A stretch of DNA of 64,000 nt from Corallium rubrum (Eukaryota > Cnidaria > Anthozoa > Scleralcyonacea > Coralliidae): assembly GCA_964035015.1 (NCBI GenBank), contig OZ036005.1, positions 497,701 through 561,700 of the forward strand, given 5' to 3'. A program made the translations under genes and the position numbers. Every line of letters begins with the position of its first letter. The first letter of the stretch is position 1. Under the pieces are notes generated by a model. It did not search any database. It was not told the DNA's origin and worked only from the letters and a program-made list of their open reading frames with translations. Shown in pieces: positions 59,454 to 64,000 of this stretch.

Positions 59454-61410
59454 ATGGCAGCTTGTCAGCAATGTTCTGCGGAGTTTCCTTCCCAGATTTA
59501 CATTCAGTTTTGTCCATAGGCGTAGAGTTTTGTTTTCGTCTAGGGGGCTGAAGTGCTGAACAGGGCCTTTCTAAGAATTTTCTTGTGGGGGGTCCGGGGG
59601 CATGCCCCCTCGGAAATTCTTGAAATTTAGAGTCTTGGAAATGCCATTTCCTGCATTCTGAGGGGTGATTTTTAAGAACATTGAAGGTCATGAAATGTCA
59701 TAAAAACTAGTTAAAATACAACACATTTCAACAATTTTTCGATGTTGTGTTTACTGGGTTGACTTATCACTGTATATGGGTGATTTTGGATGACAAGGAA
59801 TGAGGCTGTAACAGTTACTTTATCCTAACGAGTAACCTATAATTTGTGAATGGTGATTGATGAGTCAGTTGCTGCAAAATTTCTGAGATTTGAAAATGAG
59901 ATTTATCCGGGGGCTAAAGCCCCTCAGCCCCCCCCCCCCCCCCAATACTCTACGCCTATGGTTTTGTCCTTCTTGTGGCTTTGAATGAAACGGTAAGGTT
60001 CCATTAAATCATTGGGTATTGTTTAGTGATTTAAAGTACAGAGTACTCAGAGGTTAAATAGCATATTATATTTACAATTTCTCACAGTATAAACGTCAGT
60101 ATTCATACAATATCTTTTCATTTTATTTTATAAATTATATTGTAGTGGTTATCGAACGTAGAGTCATAGAGCATTATTTCCATCTTGGTTATAAATACGA
60201 ACTTATAACTCAGCTACTAAAAAATGAACATGGACAGAGATGACCGTTCGCACTTTAAAGAGACGTTTGAATGATTATCAATTATCACGTCGAAAAGAAA
60301 ACCAGAATTTTAATGAAGAGCACGTCAGAAACGTTATAAATCAAGAAATGCAAGGTGCGGGATCTTTGGCTGGTTATAGAAAGATGTGGCACATTCTGCG
60401 ACTGAAACATCATCTACATCATGTACCACGGAAGCTTGTCGCAAGGGTTCTAAGAGAACTTGACCCAGAAGCAAGCAGTATGAGAAGAAAGAAAAAGCTG
60501 AGAAGGTGTCAGTATATCTCCCAAGGTCCTAACCAGTGTTGGCATATTCATGGTGTGTATGATCGAGTATTTATTGTCGATTTTGTTAGTGTGTTATTGA
60601 CTGTAGCCAAATTATTAACCTTTAATAGGTTATTCTAGAAACTTCATTTTTTTATCAACAGGTTATGATAAGTTGCAGCCATTTGGCTTCCATATTCATA
60701 GTGCTGTCGATGGTTTTAGTAGGAAAGTTCTGTGGTTAGAGGTTACAAGATCTAACAACGCTCCAGAAACCGTTGCTCAGTTCTATTTAGATTTTGTAAG
60801 GCAAAACAGAGGTTGTCTTCTACAGACAAGAACTGATTGTGGAACTGAAAATGGTGTAATTGCTGCTGCACAATGCTACATTTGAACGAATGATTATGGT
60901 CCATTTCCTGGGGAACAACTAGCTCATGTTTTTGGTACTTCTACACATAACCAGAGGATTGAAAACTGGTGGTCTCATTTAAAAAAGACATGTACAAGTT
61001 GGTGGATTCAATTTTTCAAAGATCTGGTTCAGGAAAGGCAATTAAACTTGGATGATGAGTTCACTAGTGAATGCTTGTGGTTTGCTTTTAATGGTGTTCT
61101 TCAAAGTTCCCTTGATGAAGCACAGTTATACTGGAATACCCATTACATCAGACCATCTCGCAATGAAACCGTGGGTGGAGTACCGAATATCCTATTTGCT
61201 ATTCCAGAGCAATTTGGAGGCTTTGACTGCCGTGTCCGAGTTTCTGATGATAAGTTACAGGAAGTGCAACTTAGATGCTCACGAGCAAACAACGAGAATG
61301 AATTTCAGGACTATTTTCAGTACTTGATGGAATTTTATGAACTACAGTATCCATCAGATCATAATGAGGCTGTTCAAGTATTTAATGTTTTAATGAGACA
61401 CACAAATTAA
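59454..61410 (+). pseudogene. Transposase with zinc ribbon and integrase-like core, broken
   Basis: Three exons. Exon 1 (59454-59992) starts MAACQQCS and has a second Cys pair (CPSCG), a zinc-ribbon layout; it is interrupted by the MITE 59515-59960. Exon 2 (60146-60552) begins after a TGTAG acceptor and has a helix-turn-helix-like region (VIEHYFHLGYKYELI; LAGYRKMWHILR). Exon 3 (60662-61410, after a 109-base GT-AG intron) has YDKLQPFGFHIHSAVDGFSR, RTDCGTENG and RIENWWSHLKK. Lesions: a one-base loss near 60233, WHIH where the family has WHID (a likely catalytic Asp), and TGA at 60883-60885. It cannot make an active enzyme. Confidence 0.85.
59515..59960. mobile_element. hAT-type MITE nested in the transposase exon (446 bp)
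   Basis: Termini CATAGGCGTAGAG and CTCTACGCCTATG. Exact 8-bp target duplication GTTTTGTC at 59507-59514 and 59961-59968. The right arm of the host element (about 62010) has the uninterrupted site. The interior is shared with 47393-47869. Confidence 0.95.
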
Positions 61411-61418
61411 ACACTTTT

Positions 61419-62160
61419 TTAACACTGAAAGGACCTTGGGAGATATACTGACGCCTTCTCAGCCTTTTCTTTCTTCTCATACTGCTTGCTTCTGCCCTCT
61501 GGGTCAAGTTCTCTTAGAACCCTTGCGACAAGCTTCCGTGGTACATGATGTAGATGATGTTTCAGTCGCAGAATGTGCCACATCTTTCTATAACCAGCCA
61601 AAGATCCCGCACCTTGCATTTCTTGATTTATAACGTTTCTGACGTGCTCTTCATTAAAATTCTGGTTTTCTTTTCGACGTGATAATTGACAATCATTCAA
61701 ACGTCTCTTTAAAGTGCGAACGGTCATCTCTGTACCATGTTCATTTTTTAGTAGCTGAGTTATAAGTTCGTATTTATAACCAAGATGGAAATAATGCTCT
61801 ATGACTCTACGTTCGATAACCACTGCAATATAATTTATAAAGTAAAATGAAAAGATATTGTATGAATACTGACGTTTATACTGTGTAACTGTGAGAAATT
61901 GTAAACATAATATGCTATTTAACCTCTGAGTACTCTGTACTTTAAATCACTAAACAATGCCCAATAATTTAATGGAACCTTACCGTTTCTTTCAAAGCCA
62001 TAAGAAGGACAAAACTGAATGTAAACTTGGGAAGGAAACTCTGAGAACATTTCTGACAAGCTGCCATATTGAATTCATAATCGATCGTACCAACACTTCA
62101 TGTAATACGAATATGCTTAACATGCGCGCGCATTAGTTTTAACTTTCTACGGAAGAGCGA
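61419..62160 (-). pseudogene. Inverted second copy of transposase exons 1 and 2
   Basis: On the minus strand, 61818-61440 repeats exon 2 (VIERRVIEHYFHLGYKYELI, LAGYRKMWHIL) without the left copy's one-base loss. It has an 8-base insertion near DPEG that changes frame before the end. The exon 1 equivalent (about 62075-61985) has its own single-base change. No core domain follows, so it is a partial inverted duplication. Its transcript would be antisense to exons 1-2. Confidence 0.88.
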
Positions 62161-62342
62161 TACATTTTCTTACATTTTCTGCGGAACGGCTATACATTTT
62201 GTACGGAACCGCTGTATATTTTCTACGGAACAGCTGTATATATACATTTCTACGGAAGCGCTCTACATTTTCTACGGAACGGCTATACATTTTCTACGGA
62301 AGTGCTGTATATTTTCTACGGAACAAGCGTGTCCCTAACGGG

Positions 62343-62660
62343 GGCACTCATTTGTGAAGTGTTTACACGGTACCGGACAGTACACGCGGCTCCGTGTAAA
62401 CAGGCAGTACCGTACACATTCGAGTACGGTTCCGAATTCGTCCGGTACCGTGTAAACGTAGCCTTATTTATTTATTTTTTTTTTATTTATCAACATTTGT
62501 ACCTGGCGGTAACAGGAGAAGTAACAATAGGACTCTAGGTCCCTTACAAGGTTATTCTCCACCAGCCTAGACCTAGGCCTTCTATTTCCTATTTTGGGAG
62601 TTATAAATTTGAAGCCGGGATGGCCGAGGGGACTGGGGAGAGACAACGGGAAATAGGGAA
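62343..62660. other. Short foldback and spacer after the transposon
   Basis: GTTTACACGGTACCGGA (about 62371) and TCCGGTACCGTGTAAAC (about 62440) are inverted. GGCCTTCTATTTCC and GGAAATAGAAGGCC (62577 and 62648) form another pair. No gene. Confidence 0.7.
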
Positions 62661-63455
62661 ATAGAAGGCCTAGTAGATTTCCCAATTCAAAACTGCCCCA
62701 AAACTGCCCCACTCTAGATTCTCAAAGTTGGTGGCGCCAAATCTCAAGTTATTGATATTTTTGTCGAGTTAATGGAAGTTCAAGGTATTGTTGAAGCATT
62801 TACGATATAAATTGAGTATTTCTGGCATTCTGTGAAAGTTATTTGATTTCCCGAACGAATCGAATGCATTTTAATGCCAAATGAAGGTGAATTCGTCCCA
62901 GACCACTGTATTTATTCATTTTTCTCACAGTTGCAAGTCTTATAACCATTGGCATCGAGCAACCACTTAAATATCAAATCTATATTTCAACCATAATATT
63001 AAGTTAAAATGATGTTTAGCAATTGTCCTCTGATCGATTCCTATCAACTTCACGCTCTGGATTCGACTATTTATAGACACGTGAAAATATGACATCTTTC
63101 AAGCGTAAAATACTCCTAGCAAATATATTACTATTTCAGAATCATCTTCAGAGAAACATCAACAGAAAATCATGAAGCATTGGCCATGCATGTGGCGAAC
63201 GTTTACACTACAATCACGAATTCACCTTCATTTGACATTAAAATGCATTCGATTCGTTCGGGAAATCAAATAACTTTCACAGAATGCCAGAAATACTCAA
63301 TTTATATCGTAAATGCTTCAACAATACCTTGAACTTCCATTAACTCGACAAAAATATCAATAACTTGAGATTTGGCGCCACCAACTTTGAGAATCTAGAG
63401 TGGGGCAGTTTGGGGGCAGTTTTGAATTGGGAAATCTACTAGGCTTTTCCGGAGC
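62660..63455. mobile_element. Large high-identity foldback (arms about 230 bp)
   Basis: 62670-62897 and about 63226-63448 are near-exact complements (GGCGCCAAATCTCAAGTTAT; TCCCGAACGAATCGAATGCA; AATGAAGGTGAATTCGT). The central ~330 bases are unique and non-coding. The high arm identity suggests recent formation or gene conversion. Confidence 0.92.
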
Positions 63456-63562
63456 ATGAACTCTGCCTACGTCATGAAGCGAATTTAGTTCCCAGTCCCA
63501 TAGGCCACAGCTCAGCCAACGGAAAAGCCTATGTCTAGGCTGATTCTCCACTATACGGATCC

Positions 63563-63786
63563 CAGCTAAGCCCTAGGTGTTGATTTTACGGAGGGAGGAA
63601 AACCGGAGAACCCGGCGAAAAACCCTCGGAGCACAGGAGAGACCAACTAAACTCTACTCACATGAATCCCAAGCTCGAGAACGGGGTTGTCCCAGATGGT
63701 CACCCATCCAAGTACTCACCCCGTCCAACCGGGCTTAACTATTGGTGAGAGGCAGCGCCCTAACAGCACACGCCATCCGTGCTCCC
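63563..63786 (-). mobile_element. 5S rRNA-derived SINE, copy C
   Basis: Same plan as the copies in PRPF6 intron 16: 5S box C-like AGTACTTGGATGGGTGACC on the minus strand (here interrupted by a T-to-G change in the TTAGTAC/TGAGTAC region), with the GGAGGGAGGAAAACCGGAG body on the plus strand. Confidence 0.87.
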
Positions 63787-64000
63787 CTTAAGATCATTAG
63801 TTCCGACCGCGGTCCTGAGATTTATAAATGATGCCTTGCAAGTGACTTTCCTCGAGATTGTAGCCAGATTTTGCTGTAGTGGATTTCTGTACAGATATTT
63901 GTTGAGAGATCGGATTTCTCTCAATTTTTTTAACACTATCGATTTCTGTCGAAATTTCTGTCGATGGATTGGATAAATTCAAATTTCTATTCTTACTTAC
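63787..64000. other. Window end, no feature recognised
   Basis: A short GATTTCTGT repeat (63882-63960) is the only structure seen. Confidence 0.5.

Larger units (their letters stand above)
58529..62342 (+). mobile_element. DNA transposon with integrase-like DDE transposase and partly duplicated inverted arms
   Basis: Termini CCCGTTAGGGACACGC and GCGTGTCCCTAACGGG. The left arm (58529-60532) and right arm (61430-62342) are inverted copies of each other and include the first transposase exons as well as the ends. The unique centre is 60533-61429. The left arm carries an expanded minisatellite and a nested hAT-type MITE. A clear target duplication was not found. The superfamily is uncertain; the WHI-x-GYDKL / AVDGFSRK / E-N-W signature fits the rve-type transposases found in many animal genomes (IS3EU is one candidate). 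Confidence 0.85.

Noticed and set aside
58523..62348. Target-site duplication for the 3.8-kb transposon
   Set aside because: The flanks (CGGTGG and GGCACT) do not match, so I claim none.

Overview
The window is nuclear DNA of an invertebrate animal, most likely a cnidarian or another early-branching metazoan. It is AT-rich and has GT-AG introns of 90 bases to about 2.4 kb. It carries short TTAGGG-type motifs and a crowded mix of animal transposable elements: BEL/Pao, Penelope-like, LINE, tRNA-derived and 5S-rRNA-derived SINEs, hAT-type MITEs and foldback elements. The species cannot be named from sequence alone.

1-27 kb, + strand: 26 consecutive coding exons of PRPF6, the U5 snRNP / tri-snRNP splicing factor (Prp6, HAT-repeat protein). 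They give about 802 codons with every splice phase consistent. The N-terminal ~85 residues lie upstream of the window and the C-terminal ~50 residues are not found. The introns are packed with nested foldback elements, SINEs, a Penelope fragment, a LINE fragment and very long simple-sequence arrays. Intron 23 consists mainly of (GTGTT)n and (TTTTA)n.

27-36 kb: MITEs and an ATTT-type array, then one intronless gene (30246-31367, +) for a type II membrane protein resembling a Golgi glycosyltransferase, then more foldbacks.

35.3-45.3 kb and 53.8-57.8 kb: two copies of a segmental duplication. Each carries a minus-strand major-facilitator transporter gene (MFSD8-like). Copy 1 was later hit by a full-length BEL/Pao LTR retrotransposon (36113-43317, 374-bp LTRs with three differences, 5-bp target duplication). 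Copy 2 preserves the corresponding unoccupied site. A small first exon supplies the transporter start in copy 1; in copy 2 that exon is one base longer and out of frame.

45.3-53.8 kb: a LINE fragment, a foldback holding a hAT-type MITE, dispersed repeats and a tRNA-SINE foldback, with no recognised host gene.

57.8-64 kb: a 3.8-kb DNA transposon (58529-62342) whose transposase has a zinc ribbon and an integrase-like DDE core. Its first exons are present a second time in inverted orientation, and a 22-bp subterminal motif in its left arm has expanded into a higher-order minisatellite. A large foldback and a third 5S-derived SINE follow.

The only host genes I support are PRPF6, the glycosyltransferase-like gene and the two transporter copies. 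Almost everything else is mobile DNA, often three or four layers deep.
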